DNA of 64,000 bases from Malaciobacter molluscorum LMG 25693 (GCF_003544935.1 NZ_CP032098.1:62001-126000), one strand, 5' to 3'; positions 53,224 to 62,625 are shown, counted from the first letter of the stretch. Numbers and translations are program-made. The notes: generated by a model from the letters alone, not told the origin.

Positions 53224-54043
53224 CTCATTTATAGAGGAATTACCTCTTATTTTATTTACTGTTGTTGCACAAGCTGCTGTAGGATTTTCTTTATTATATG
53301 CAGTAAATAATGCAAATAATGCATTAGAAGATAGAAGTTATAAAAGATTTGGTATTGTATTTATTACGTTTGTTGTATTTGCAATGATTGCTTCAATATT
53401 TCATTTAGGTGATCCTTTTCATATACCTTATATGATAACAAGAATTTTTGGTTTCACACAAAATGGTGAGCATGTGATTTCTTGGTTACCTTTAGAAATA
53501 GTAGGAATAGGATTAATGCTTTTTATAGGATTAATTGTGTTTTTAAAAGGAAATAAAACAGCAATTTATCTTCTACCAATAGCTGGACTTGCAATGCTTT
53601 ATGCTATGGGGAATATATATGGTTCAATGGAAAATACAATTCCAACATGGGATTTAACATTAACAATATTATTATTTTTTGCATCAGCTCTATTTTTAGG
53701 TTCAATAGCATATATTGCATTTATTGCAAAAAGTCAAAAAGAACATAAAACTGCTATGCTTTTAGCAGTGATTGGATTTATTTTCTTTGTATTGGCTTTA
53801 GTTTTATATACTTCTTATTTGGGAAATCTAAGAATTGATGCAGTAAGTAATGTATTTGATTTAGCAAATGGTGATTATGCACTTTTTATTGGTTTGGGTA
53901 TTGTTTTATGTGGTGCTAGTTTAGCGTTATTATCAATAAAAGCAAATTTGTCTAAAATAGCATTTTTATTAGCATTAATTGGATTATTTTTAACAAGAAT
54001 AGTATTTTATGGATTAATTACTTCTCATTTGTTTATAGGATAA
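53210..54043 (+). CDS. dmsC: DMSO reductase membrane anchor subunit
   Basis: DmsC holds DmsAB at the membrane and oxidises menaquinol. The 277 residues form eight hydrophobic segments. The opening LYNSFIEELPLILFTVVAQAAVGF and FHLGDPFHIPY resemble E. coli DmsC (HELPLVFFTVL, HLG). It overlaps dmsB by 14 bp, showing tight coupling. Confidence 0.88.
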   Translation: MTLYNSFIEELPLILFTVVAQAAVGFSLLYAVNNANNALEDRSYKRFGIVFITFVVFAMIASIFHLGDPFHIPYMITRIFGFTQNGEHVISWLPLEIVGIGLMLFIGLIVFLKGNKTAIYLLPIAGLAMLYAMGNIYGSMENTIPTWDLTLTILLFFASALFLGSIAYIAFIAKSQKEHKTAMLLAVIGFIFFVLALVLYTSYLGNLRIDAVSNVFDLANGDYALFIGLGIVLCGASLALLSIKANLSKIAFLLALIGLFLTRIVFYGLITSHLFIG

Positions 54044-54053
54044 GGATATAATT

Positions 54054-54692
54054 ATGGATAATATTAAAGTTTTAGCTCAAATGGCATCTATTTTTTCACA
54101 GTTTTTATATAATCCACCTTCAGAAGAAGAATGGGAAAATATTAAAGAACAAAAAATCTTATTAGAGTGGTTTATCCACTCTGATAATAAAAATAATAAA
54201 GAAGCTTTAAATTTATGGGAAAAATCACATCATAATGAGAGTTATATTGATTTATCTGTTGATTATACTGATTTATTTATTTGTGATGAAATATATTTAA
54301 AAGCACCACCTTATGGATCTTTTTATTTAGATATGTCAGGTGAATTATATTCAAAAGAATCTGATACTGTAAAAGAATTTTATACACAATGTTCTTTTTT
54401 TACAAAAGCACTACTTGGACAACCAGCTGATTTTATAGCAATTGAACTTGAGTTTTTAAGTACACTTCTTTCAAATTTACACAGAGATGAAGTTTTTAAA
54501 AATATATTAATAGAGTTTTTAAAACAAAACTTTTTATCTTGGGTAAAAACTTGGATAATTGATCTTAAAACAAATTCAAAAAGCTTTTTTTATAAAGGTC
54601 TTGCTTTTCAAATTGAAGAGTTTTGTGATATGTTAATTGAAGAGTTTGACATAAAAGATTATGAAAAAAAGGTTTATAGAAAAGCATCTTAA
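54054..54692 (+). CDS. TorD/DmsD-type molybdoenzyme chaperone
   Basis: 212 residues, all helical, matching the TorD/NarJ family. The motifs are YTDLFICDEIYLKAPPYGSFYLD (the family's Y-x-x-LF...PPYGS) and AIELEFLSTLL. Such chaperones bind the twin-arginine signal of the catalytic subunit until the molybdenum cofactor is in place. It is the last gene of the dms operon, 10 bp after dmsC. Confidence 0.88.
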   Translation: MDNIKVLAQMASIFSQFLYNPPSEEEWENIKEQKILLEWFIHSDNKNNKEALNLWEKSHHNESYIDLSVDYTDLFICDEIYLKAPPYGSFYLDMSGELYSKESDTVKEFYTQCSFFTKALLGQPADFIAIELEFLSTLLSNLHRDEVFKNILIEFLKQNFLSWVKTWIIDLKTNSKSFFYKGLAFQIEEFCDMLIEEFDIKDYEKKVYRKAS

Positions 54693-54767
54693 TATTATTT
54701 ATAACCTTTATATTAGTAATGACTTAATTTATTTTTTGTTATTATATAAAAAATATAAAGGTTTTTT

Positions 54768-55313
54768 TTGCAAAATTATTATTTTAATATTAGTTTAGGA
54801 CTTATCGTTTATTGTTGTATTTCTATACTTAGTCTAGCTCTTTTTATCTATGCTAAAGAGGCTTTAATTTATGATAGAAGAGAAAAAATAGTTCGTATTA
54901 AAGACTTTAAAAAACAAAATTCTTTTTCAATAGCAAAGACTTATGGTTATGGTTTTTTATGTGGAGTTTTTATTTTATGCTTGGAAAATAAACAAAAACT
55001 TTTAGATTTAGATATATATTTGTTAGGATTACTTTTTTTATCTATTGCTTTTTTTATTGGAACTTTTTATGAAGAGTCTTTAAATAAAAAAAGAGAGTAT
55101 AAATTATCAAATTTCTTAAATGCTTTAGATGGTGTTTTTTATAATCTTATCCCAGCTATTATTATATATGTGATAAATCATCAATTTTTTAATAATGACT
55201 TAAAAACAAAAGATTATATATTTGCTTTAATAGTTTTTTCTTTTTCATGTAATTTTTTATCTATTACTCATTTATTAAAAAGTATCTGTTATCAAAGAAA
55301 AGTAAAACTATGA
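54768..55313 (+). CDS. Small membrane protein of unknown function
   Basis: 181 residues from a TTG start with AAAGG eight bases upstream. Four or five hydrophobic segments (5-25, 55-70, 82-100, 120-140, 150-175) separate charged loops. No family recognised. It follows the dms operon after 75 bp and converges with the CBS-domain gene, overlapping its stop by six bases. Confidence 0.6.
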   Translation: MQNYYFNISLGLIVYCCISILSLALFIYAKEALIYDRREKIVRIKDFKKQNSFSIAKTYGYGFLCGVFILCLENKQKLLDLDIYLLGLLFLSIAFFIGTFYEESLNKKREYKLSNFLNALDGVFYNLIPAIIIYVINHQFFNNDLKTKDYIFALIVFSFSCNFLSITHLLKSICYQRKVKL

Positions 55314-55955
55314 CCAAAGTTGTAGTTTTGGTAAATGAGAAACAGCTTTAATTATATCTGTTTTTGAAACTATACCTACAATAATATCCTCTTCATTTAC
55401 AATAGGAATTGCACCTAATTTAAAATCAAGCATTACTTTACATACACTTCTTATATCTGCACTTGGATCAGCTGTTATAACTTCTGGTAGATAAAAATCT
55501 TCTAATTTTCTTTGCAGAATATCTTTTGAATTATCTAAATCTTCTATTAGATAGTTTAATATTAATTTTTTATCTATAAGTCCTACTATCTTTTTCCCAA
55601 AAGATACTATGGGAATATGACTTACTTGTTTATCCTTTAATAATTCATATGCTTCATTTAAAGTAGCATTGCTATTTATATATATAATATTTTTAGTCAT
55701 CAAATCTTGTACTTGATATACTTCTTCTAAAGTATCTAAGTTTGCCATTTTTTCATAAGCTTTAACAGCTTCATTTTGTGCTTGATTATTAGATTGCTTT
55801 TTATTTTTTTCTTCATTATCAAGATAGTTTTGGAATAATGTATCATCATCAGGTTTTAATCTTGCTTCATTTGGAGCTTCAAGATTTTTTAGCTCATATA
55901 AGTTATCTGCTGTACTTCTAAAGCCAACATTACCTTTATTATATATTGCAAACAT
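55308..55955 (-). CDS. CBS-domain pair protein
   Basis: 215 residues with an N-terminal tail of about 80 residues (polar, KKQSNNQAQNEAVKAYEKM) followed by two CBS domains (VQDLMTKNIIYINSNATLNEAYELL...HIPIVSFGKKIVGLIDKK; LEDFYLPEVITADPSADIRSVC...AIPIVNEEDIIVGIVSKTDII). CBS pairs bind adenine nucleotides and regulate partners. No partner gene is coupled to it, so its target is unknown. Confidence 0.82.
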   Translation of the reverse strand: MFAIYNKGNVGFRSTADNLYELKNLEAPNEARLKPDDDTLFQNYLDNEEKNKKQSNNQAQNEAVKAYEKMANLDTLEEVYQVQDLMTKNIIYINSNATLNEAYELLKDKQVSHIPIVSFGKKIVGLIDKKLILNYLIEDLDNSKDILQRKLEDFYLPEVITADPSADIRSVCKVMLDFKLGAIPIVNEEDIIVGIVSKTDIIKAVSHLPKLQLWS

Positions 55956-56023
55956 TTAACTACCTTTTATTGTTTTTTATAAAATAATATAAAATTTATG
56001 TTAATAATATCTTAACATAAAAA

Positions 56024-57817
56024 TCAATCAATATATACTATATTTTTACCTTTAGCTTTTGCTTTATATAGATTCTCATCTGTCTTTTTATATATTTCAT
56101 CAATACTTTGTATATCTTTAGCTTTCATTGATGTTACTCCAAAAGATGCTGTAACAAAAGATGATGCACTATTTTTAATATGTTCTATATTTAATTTCTC
56201 AATTCCTTCTCTTATCTCATTTATATATTTTTCAGGTCTTGTTTTGTCATGGTCTCTTATTACTATGCCAAACTCTTCACCTCCTAGTCTAAAACATAAA
56301 TCTTCTGCACGACTAAGTTTTGATTTTACGTATGTTGAGACTTTGTTTAAAACCATATCTCCCTTTAGATGACCATATGTGTCATTGTAGTATTTGAAAT
56401 TATCAATATCAAAAATACAAAAAGTAATATAATCATCTTTTCTTTTTGCTGCATTTATTATTTTTGGAAATACTTCATTGAAAAATCTTTTATTAAATAG
56501 TTTTGTTAATTCATCTGTAATTGATATTTCTTCTAATCTTTTTTTATTAGTTATATCTTGATTTATTGATGTATATCCTATTTTTTTATTGTTTTCATCA
56601 TATATTGGAGAAACTACAATATCAACCCAAAAGATTGAACCTTCTTTATCAATATTTTTTACTTCGCCTTTCCATGTTTGATTATTTTTTAATGTATTCC
56701 ACATATTATCAAAAACTTTTACATTCATACTTTCATGTTTTAATATATGATGAGGTTTGCCAATAAGCTCCTCTTCTTTATATTTAGATAAAGTACATAA
56801 AGCTTTTGATGCATGAGTAATTCTTCCTTCTGTATCTAAATTTAAAAGTAATACATTCTCATCTACAACTTTTAAATATCTTCTTCTTTCATTTTCTATT
56901 TTTTTTCTTTTTTTTATTTCTCTATTTAATTTTTTATTTGCTCTTATAATAGTATAAATTACAGTGGAGAAAATAAAACATATAGCTAAAGTTGATAGAA
57001 ACATAAAAAAATAGTTATTCTCTTCAATATATTTAATTGCAATCCATTTATTAAATATCTCTTTTTGCTTATCTTCTTTTATAGATGCAAGTGCTTTATC
57101 AAAAATAGGAATAAGTTCTGGCATATCATTTCTCACTCCCATATGAAGTTGCCATGAGTAATTTAATGCTGCTGATATTTTCATCTCTCCAAAATATTTT
57201 TTTTGAATCAAATATCCAGCTGTAGCAACTGTATCTACAAATCCATAAAGATTTGAATTTCTAACTCTTTTATACCCTTCCTCTACAGAACCTACTTCAA
57301 TCACATTTAAATTAGGATATTTTTCTAATAACTCTTTTGGAAAAGCATATCCTTTTACAATACCAATTGGTCTATGAACATCTCTAATATCATTTATAAA
57401 AAATTCATTCATTTTTGTCACAATAACAAGAGGCAGTTTTAAATAAGGTTGTGTAAAATTTAAATAATTTGATCGCTCTTTTGTTTTTACAACTAAAGGT
57501 ATAATATCGCATCTTCTATCTTTTGCATACTCTAAGGTCTGTATCCATGAATTTGTAACTATAAGATCTATTTTTATTTCTAAAAATTTTTCTATTTCTT
57601 TTATGTAATCAGCTCCTAATCCAATATGATTTTTATTTTTTATTTTATCCATTGGCATCCAGTCAGGATCAACACATAAATTTAATTGTTTAAGATTTTT
57701 TAGATAGATTTTTTCTTGAGGTGTTAATATACTAGAAGAGTTTATTGGTATATTAGATATATTTTTGGCAAATAAACAAGTACAAAGAAGAATAAAAAAG
57801 ATAATTATTTTGTTCAT
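56024..57817 (-). CDS. Diguanylate cyclase with periplasmic SBP-type sensor and PAS domain
   Basis: 597 residues. Signal peptide (1-17), a periplasmic SBP_bac_3-like domain (about 40-260) related to amino-acid-binding proteins, a membrane helix (about 272-293), a PAS domain with a PAC tail (about 315-430; SKYKEEELIGKPHHILKHE, GYTSINQDITNKK), then GGDEF (about 435-597). The catalytic motif GGEEF (512-516) is intact, so it should make cyclic di-GMP in response to an external solute. Confidence 0.9.
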   Translation of the reverse strand: MNKIIIFFILLCTCLFAKNISNIPINSSSILTPQEKIYLKNLKQLNLCVDPDWMPMDKIKNKNHIGLGADYIKEIEKFLEIKIDLIVTNSWIQTLEYAKDRRCDIIPLVVKTKERSNYLNFTQPYLKLPLVIVTKMNEFFINDIRDVHRPIGIVKGYAFPKELLEKYPNLNVIEVGSVEEGYKRVRNSNLYGFVDTVATAGYLIQKKYFGEMKISAALNYSWQLHMGVRNDMPELIPIFDKALASIKEDKQKEIFNKWIAIKYIEENNYFFMFLSTLAICFIFSTVIYTIIRANKKLNREIKKRKKIENERRRYLKVVDENVLLLNLDTEGRITHASKALCTLSKYKEEELIGKPHHILKHESMNVKVFDNMWNTLKNNQTWKGEVKNIDKEGSIFWVDIVVSPIYDENNKKIGYTSINQDITNKKRLEEISITDELTKLFNKRFFNEVFPKIINAAKRKDDYITFCIFDIDNFKYYNDTYGHLKGDMVLNKVSTYVKSKLSRAEDLCFRLGGEEFGIVIRDHDKTRPEKYINEIREGIEKLNIEHIKNSASSFVTASFGVTSMKAKDIQSIDEIYKKTDENLYKAKAKGKNIVYID

Positions 57818-57884
57818 TTTGACACCTTTTATTTATTTTACCATAAAATTTAACTAAAAACTGTATAAAAATTTATATTTATTG

Positions 57885-59480
57885 TTATAATTTAGGCAAT
57901 TTAATAATAAAAGATATACCATTTTGAATATCTTTAATAAATATTTTACCTTGCATATTATTTTCAATAATTGTTTTTGTCATATATAATCCAATACCTG
58001 TTCCTTTTCCTTCTTCTTTTGTTGTAAAGTATGGCTCAAATATTTTATCTTTTATATCCTCTTTTATCCCTCCTGCATTATCCTCTATCTCTATTATTAC
58101 CTCTTCTTGTGTTTGCTTGGTTTTTATTCTTATCTCTGCTTCTTTTATCTTTCTTTCTACTAACGCATCTTTTGCATTTGATATTATATTTAATATACTT
58201 TGTGAAAACTCATTCTCAAATCCATATACTTTTATATCTTCTTTTATATCTTCTTTTAAATTTATTTGATGATTTTGTAATGTTGATTCCATTAATTCTA
58301 TCGCTTTTTTTACTGTTTTTGCTACATCAAATAACTCTTTATCTTTATTTGGTCTAAAAAAATTCCTAAAATCATCTATTGTTTTTGACATATTTGTTGT
58401 TAGCATATTTGCTTTATTTACACTTCTTTGGATAAACTCTTCATCTAAATCTCCTGTTTTATATGCAAATTGTATATTTTGCATCACTAATCCTAATGCA
58501 TTTAATGGTTGCCTCCATTGATGTGCTATATTCCCTATCATCTCTCCCATTGCTGCTAATTTACTCTGTTGTATTAGCATTTGCTCTTGTTTCCTTTGTT
58601 TCTCTATCTCTTCTTTTACTTTTACTTTTAGTTCAGATTTTCTTTTTTCTTGGTAGTTGATATAAGAGTAAATTATTAAAATTAAAGTGATGAATAAAAT
58701 CGAAATAATAGTATTATAAATATAAATTTGTTTTTTACTTTTTATAAATAAATCTCTTTTAAAGTATGTTTGTATATTTAAATCATCTTTTATTTTAATA
58801 TCAGAGATTATATATTCATCTGTAAAATTAGTTTTTACTTTTATGGAAGATAAATAGTTACTATTTTTGTCATATTCAAAATTTTTTGGGATTTTATCTC
58901 TGATTATAATGCTTTTAAATAAATTATTATTTAAGTTTTTAATATTAAGAAGTTTACCTGTGTAAATATATCCTCTGACATCACCAGTTGAATCACTTCT
59001 TAAAATATTTGACCTAACTACATAAAAGTATATGTCTTCTAGTTTTAAAATAGTAGGTTTATTTTCTTTATCATATGCATTTAAAAGTGTTGAAATAAAT
59101 TTATTTTTATTATTTATAAATGTTGTGAAATTAGAATATATAGTGTCTTTTTTTATATTTACAAAGATCATAAATGCTAGGTTAAACTCTTCTAATGTTG
59201 AACTATCTTTTCTAAAATTATCAAATATAAATCTATTATTTTTATTTGATATAAAATTATATGTATCATCCCAATATGCATAATCATTTGATACATTTTT
59301 TGTATTAGAAATTTGATCATCAATTTTTGTTATTAAAGAATCAACTCTTTTTTTATTTTCATGTGTCTCTAATGTTTTAATATCATTGATGAAATAATCA
59401 TAAGTAAATAAATTAAATAAGAATAAATATAAAATAAACAGTGTCATGATAATATATTTATTTTTTAGAAGATTTTTCAC
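57885..59480 (-). CDS. CHASE4-domain sensor histidine kinase
   Basis: 531 residues: a first helix (8-26), a periplasmic CHASE4 domain (about 30-260) marked by NDYAYWDDTYNFI, a second helix (about 253-275), a coiled linker, then the kinase core with His320 in AHQWRQPLNALG, N-box NIISNAKDAL, G1 EDNAGGIKED and G2 GTGIGLYMTK. This H-box is the common type, unlike the two paralogous kinases elsewhere in the window. No response regulator is adjacent. Confidence 0.88.
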   Translation of the reverse strand: MKNLLKNKYIIMTLFILYLFLFNLFTYDYFINDIKTLETHENKKRVDSLITKIDDQISNTKNVSNDYAYWDDTYNFISNKNNRFIFDNFRKDSSTLEEFNLAFMIFVNIKKDTIYSNFTTFINNKNKFISTLLNAYDKENKPTILKLEDIYFYVVRSNILRSDSTGDVRGYIYTGKLLNIKNLNNNLFKSIIIRDKIPKNFEYDKNSNYLSSIKVKTNFTDEYIISDIKIKDDLNIQTYFKRDLFIKSKKQIYIYNTIISILFITLILIIYSYINYQEKRKSELKVKVKEEIEKQRKQEQMLIQQSKLAAMGEMIGNIAHQWRQPLNALGLVMQNIQFAYKTGDLDEEFIQRSVNKANMLTTNMSKTIDDFRNFFRPNKDKELFDVAKTVKKAIELMESTLQNHQINLKEDIKEDIKVYGFENEFSQSILNIISNAKDALVERKIKEAEIRIKTKQTQEEVIIEIEDNAGGIKEDIKDKIFEPYFTTKEEGKGTGIGLYMTKTIIENNMQGKIFIKDIQNGISFIIKLPKL

Positions 59481-59838
59481 GAAGATAACCTTTTTATTTT
59501 TTTAGATTATATCTTTAAATTCTAATTTTTTCAATTTAAAAAAATTAATTAAAAACTTTTTAATTTTCTTTGGAATAAAGGGTTACAAAAATAAAAAAAA
59601 TATTATTTTAAAAGTCCATAAAAAGGCTTCTTTCTAATATATGTATAATTTTTAAGTTTAATTTTAGGATATTTTTTTGTTAATAGATTATAATTCGCTT
59701 GTAGAATAAGGAATCGGATAAAAGAGTTTCTATTGATGAATAGTTTTCTATAAAATCTAGAAGTTTTAGGTGTACTCTTAATATAGAGTAGATTTGTACT
59801 AAAAAATGGAACTTATGATAAGTTAAATAGGGGTATAA
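59481..59838. other. Intergenic stretch with likely long leader
   Basis: 358 bases without a gene. The left half is AT-rich DNA upstream of the minus-strand kinase. A TATAAT at 59689-59694 could start a plus-strand message near 59701, leaving a leader of about 137 bases before the small Cys-rich gene. A short inverted repeat TACTCT/AGAGTA (59773-59790) lies in that leader. Confidence 0.4.
59689..59694 (+). promoter_or_regulatory. Consensus -10 ahead of the twin-CX3C protein gene
   Basis: GATTATAATTCGC contains TATAAT, 145 bp before the ATG of the small secreted protein. It is the best promoter match in the gap and implies a long untranslated leader. Confidence 0.4.
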
Positions 59839-60090
59839 ATGTTAAAAATAGTTCTTGCTATTTTTTTTGCAGCTTTTTTAAGTTTTGCAGCAACTGATAT
59901 TGAGAATAATGACACTGAACAAGTTGAAGAAATTCCTGCAGTTAGTTTATGTGATAAAGTTTATGATGATTGCGCTTTAAAATGCGAAGATAGTGATGAT
60001 AAAGATAATGCAAAATGCTATGCAAATTGTGAAAAACTTTATGAAAAATGCTTAGAAGAGAATACTACAGAACAATCAGAAGAAAAGTAG
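59839..60090 (+). CDS. Small secreted protein with twin CX3C cysteine pattern
   Basis: 83 residues: signal peptide 1-17 (SFA), an acidic linker, then six cysteines (38, 45, 49, 60, 64, 71) spaced CX6CX3CX10CX3CX6C, a mirror-symmetric pattern around an Asp-rich turn. Two helices joined by disulfides are expected, like twin-CX3C hairpins. The rest is acidic. No family recognised. A periplasmic metal-binding or redox role is possible but unproved. It stands in front of the small-gene cluster that ends with a dioxygenase. Confidence 0.65.
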   Translation: MLKIVLAIFFAAFLSFAATDIENNDTEQVEEIPAVSLCDKVYDDCALKCEDSDDKDNAKCYANCEKLYEKCLEENTTEQSEEK

Positions 60091-60134
60091 TATTTTTTTA
60101 GGCCTTATTCTACTTAATCATAGGGAGTTTTAGA

Positions 60135-60338
60135 TTGAGTCAGGTAGAAAATGTAATCAATTCAAATCTAGAAATGATTGCCACTATAAAAACAGAATTA
60201 AAAAATAGACAATTTGACCAAGCGGCACAACTTTTTATTGATAATAATTTATCATTTGAAGAATTTATAAAAGTTGAAGATTTAAATGATGAAGATTTTG
60301 TGCAGCTTGCAAGTAAACTTATTCAAAAAAGTTTATGA
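60135..60338 (+). CDS. Small helical protein of unknown function
   Basis: 67 residues from TTG 60135, preceded by AGGGAG. It appears all helical (IATIKTELKNRQFDQAAQLFIDN, then EDFVQLASKLIQKSL). No family recognised. It lies 44 bp after the Cys-rich protein gene and 12 bp before the NTF2-like gene, so it belongs to the same cluster. Confidence 0.55.
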   Translation: MSQVENVINSNLEMIATIKTELKNRQFDQAAQLFIDNNLSFEEFIKVEDLNDEDFVQLASKLIQKSL

Positions 60339-60350
60339 ATCGGGGAGAAA

Positions 60351-60770
60351 ATGAAAAAAATTAAAAATGAAGACATTGTAAAAGATTACTATGAGTATTT
60401 ATGGAATAAACAAAATAAAGATTATATTGATATTTTGTTTGATGATGAAATAGAATTTTATGGTTCATTAGGTATTCAAACTAAAGGTAAAAAAGAGTTT
60501 GAAGAGTATATGGACAATATCTTAACTGGTATTCCAAATCTTTATCACGGAATTGAAATTATGATAAAAGAAGAAGATAGAATAGCAGTAAGAGCTGTAT
60601 ATAATGGTACTCATAAAGGAAAACTATTTGATTATGAAGCCACAAATAACAGGATTAAATATAATGGTGCTTCATTTTTTAGATTTAAAGATGGAAAAAT
60701 CGTGGATGTTTGGGTTTTAGGTGATTTAGCAAATTTACTAAAACAAATAGAAAATGGTTCAAATAAGTAA
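60351..60770 (+). CDS. NTF2/SnoaL-like small-molecule-binding protein
   Basis: 139 residues with the cone-shaped NTF2 fold: VKDYYEYLWNKQNKDYIDILF, GSLGIQTKGKKEFEEYMDNILTGIPNLYHGIE, AVRAVYNGTHKGKLFDYEAT, then FFRFKDGKIVDVWVLGD. Such proteins range from isomerases to ligand binders, and the catalytic residues are not diagnostic. Its end overlaps the dioxygenase gene by 17 bp, implying a shared function or complex. Confidence 0.78.
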   Translation: MKKIKNEDIVKDYYEYLWNKQNKDYIDILFDDEIEFYGSLGIQTKGKKEFEEYMDNILTGIPNLYHGIEIMIKEEDRIAVRAVYNGTHKGKLFDYEATNNRIKYNGASFFRFKDGKIVDVWVLGDLANLLKQIENGSNK

Positions 60771-61446
60771 TTATATATATTGTAAAGATGATATTTTACA
60801 ATTAGACATGCCAACAAAACTTTTTCCAAATCCATATTATGATTATCCATATATGATAATTGATGATTTTTTTTCAGAAAATAATATAAAAGAATTAAAT
60901 AGATTATTAAGAATAGATGATGATATTGAAGAAGCAAAAGTTAGGAAATTAACAAGAATTAATAGTATTGATAAAAAGTTAGATAAAAGTATCAGAAAAA
61001 CAAAAATTCATAAAATTCCTAGTAAATTTGATGAATTGTATCAAAAGCAATTCATTTTTTTTCAAAAAAGAATAGAAGATTTTTTTAAAATGGCACTTAC
61101 TACATCAACATCAGTACAAATTCTTGAATATACTAAAGGAAGCTTCTATAAAGCTCATAGTGATGATTCTAATATGTTATTAAAAGATGATAAACTAGTG
61201 GGGTTTAAACCTGTAGCAGAACAAAGAAAAATTACAACAGTTCTTTTTTTATCTGATGATTATGAAGGTGGTGAATTAATTTTCAATTATCTTTATAATG
61301 AAGATAAAGAAGTTGTTAAGATTAGAGGTAAAAAAGGACAAATGGTTGTTTTTCTTAGTAATCCCATTTTTACACATGAAGTAAAAGAGGTAAAAACTGG
61401 AAATAGATTTACTCTAGTTCAATGGCATGACGCAGTTTTAAATTAG
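60754..61446 (+). CDS. 2-oxoglutarate/Fe(II) dioxygenase, prolyl-4-hydroxylase type
   Basis: 230 residues. The iron triad is His135 and Asp137 (KAHSDD) and His208 (FTHEV); Arg218 in GNRFTLVQW binds 2-oxoglutarate. The fold is the 2OG-FeII_Oxy_3 class (FYKAHSDD, TTVLFLSDDYEGGELIF, KKGQMVVFLS). Substrate unknown: related enzymes hydroxylate proline residues or peptides. The start at 60754 lies in the end of the NTF2-like gene; an alternative ATG at 60811 would drop 19 residues. Confidence 0.85.
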   Translation: MVQISNYIYCKDDILQLDMPTKLFPNPYYDYPYMIIDDFFSENNIKELNRLLRIDDDIEEAKVRKLTRINSIDKKLDKSIRKTKIHKIPSKFDELYQKQFIFFQKRIEDFFKMALTTSTSVQILEYTKGSFYKAHSDDSNMLLKDDKLVGFKPVAEQRKITTVLFLSDDYEGGELIFNYLYNEDKEVVKIRGKKGQMVVFLSNPIFTHEVKEVKTGNRFTLVQWHDAVLN

Positions 61447-61455
61447 GAAATAATA

Positions 61456-61683
61456 ATGGAAGAAGATGATGATTTTACAATGGGTAGTTTAATGCCTAAA
61501 TATTTGAATAAATCAGATTCAATTTATCAAATAGTTTTTTTTATTTCAAAAAAAGAAGACTATTCAAGTGCAGCAAAAGTGCTAATAACACAAAGATTAA
61601 AAATTGGATATTTGTTTTATTCTAAAATGGTTTCAAAAATACAAATTGCAAAATTAGTAGATACTATTATAAATAAAGGATAA
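61456..61683 (+). CDS. Small protein of unknown function at the end of the dioxygenase cluster
   Basis: 75 residues, acidic N-terminus (MEEDDDF) then helical (YQIVFFISKKEDYSSAAKVL). It begins nine bases after the dioxygenase stop and ends in a shared hairpin. The helix pattern slightly resembles the 67-residue protein at 60135 but similarity is too weak to claim. Confidence 0.55.
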   Translation: MEEDDDFTMGSLMPKYLNKSDSIYQIVFFISKKEDYSSAAKVLITQRLKIGYLFYSKMVSKIQIAKLVDTIINKG

Positions 61684-61701
61684 GAAATTTCTTTCTTATC
61701 C
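61678..61701. terminator. Bidirectional terminator between the dioxygenase cluster and trxB
   Basis: GGATAAGAAA and TTTCTTATCC form a perfect 10-bp stem with a TTTC loop. It contains both convergent stop codons. Confidence 0.75.
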
Positions 61702-62625
61702 TAAAAAATCAATAATATCAACAGCAGCAGTAGCACCGTCACCAGCAGCACAAACGACTTGTTTAGCAGCATCAATTCTCACATCACCAGCAGCATATAA
61801 ACCAGATAAAGAAGTTCTCATTTTTAAATCAACAATAACTTGACCTTGATCATCAGTATCACATATAAATGTTCCATCTTCATTTTTTATTGGCTCATTT
61901 AATACATCTCTTCCTACAAAAATAAATACCCCTGGTACATCTAATTGTCTTATTGTTCCATCTTCTTTACTTTTTACTTTTAATCCTGTAACACCTGATG
62001 CATCTCCAAACACTTCCTCCACATCTACATTTGTTACTTCTTCTATATTCTCAGTCTTCTTCATATGCTCTATTGTACTTGGTGCTGCTCTATATGTATC
62101 TCTTCTATGTACTAAATATACTTTACTACATATCTTTGATAAATATACTGCCTCTTCTAAAGCTGAATCTCCTCCTCCAACTACTGCAACCTCTTTTCCT
62201 TTATAAAAAAATCCATCACAAGTTGCACAAGTAGAAATTCCTCTTCCAAAAAACTCATTTTCACCTTTAAATCCTGCACGTCTTGGAACTGATCCTGTAG
62301 CTAATAATACAGATTTAGATTCAAATGTACTTCCATCATCAGCAGTTAAAATAAAAATATCACCATTCTTTACAACAGAAGATATTTTTTTCATTTCATG
62401 TTTTAAACCGAACTTCATAGCTTGTTGTGGCCATGATTGCATTAAATCTAATCCTGAAACAACTTCTAATTGTCCTGGATAATTTTCAATTTCTGAACTA
62501 CCAGTGATTTGACCTCCAGGCATCCCCATTTCAAACATTACTACTTCTTTTAATCCACCTCTTGTTGAGTATAACCCAGCTGTTAATCCTGCTGGCCCTC
62601 CTCCTATTATCGCTAAATCTAACAT
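61696..62625 (-). CDS. trxB: Thioredoxin reductase
   Basis: 309 residues with FAD-binding loop [14 protein letters not shown] (6-19), the redox-active CATC (Cys133, Cys136), the NADPH loop [15 protein letters not shown] and C-terminal FAD contact AAGDVR. It reduces thioredoxin with NADPH. Divergent from the peroxiredoxin gene, fitting a shared oxidative-stress context. Confidence 0.95.
   Translation of the reverse strand: MLDLAIIGGGPAGLTAGLYSTRGGLKEVVMFEMGMPGGQITGSSEIENYPGQLEVVSGLDLMQSWPQQAMKFGLKHEMKKISSVVKNGDIFILTADDGSTFESKSVLLATGSVPRRAGFKGENEFFGRGISTCATCDGFFYKGKEVAVVGGGDSALEEAVYLSKICSKVYLVHRRDTYRAAPSTIEHMKKTENIEEVTNVDVEEVFGDASGVTGLKVKSKEDGTIRQLDVPGVFIFVGRDVLNEPIKNEDGTFICDTDDQGQVIVDLKMRTSLSGLYAAGDVRIDAAKQVVCAAGDGATAAVDIIDFLG

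Noticed and set aside
58031-58660. Long open frames antisense to the CHASE4 kinase gene
   Set aside because: They are very Leu-rich translations of the complementary strand of a clear gene and have no ribosome sites or motifs.
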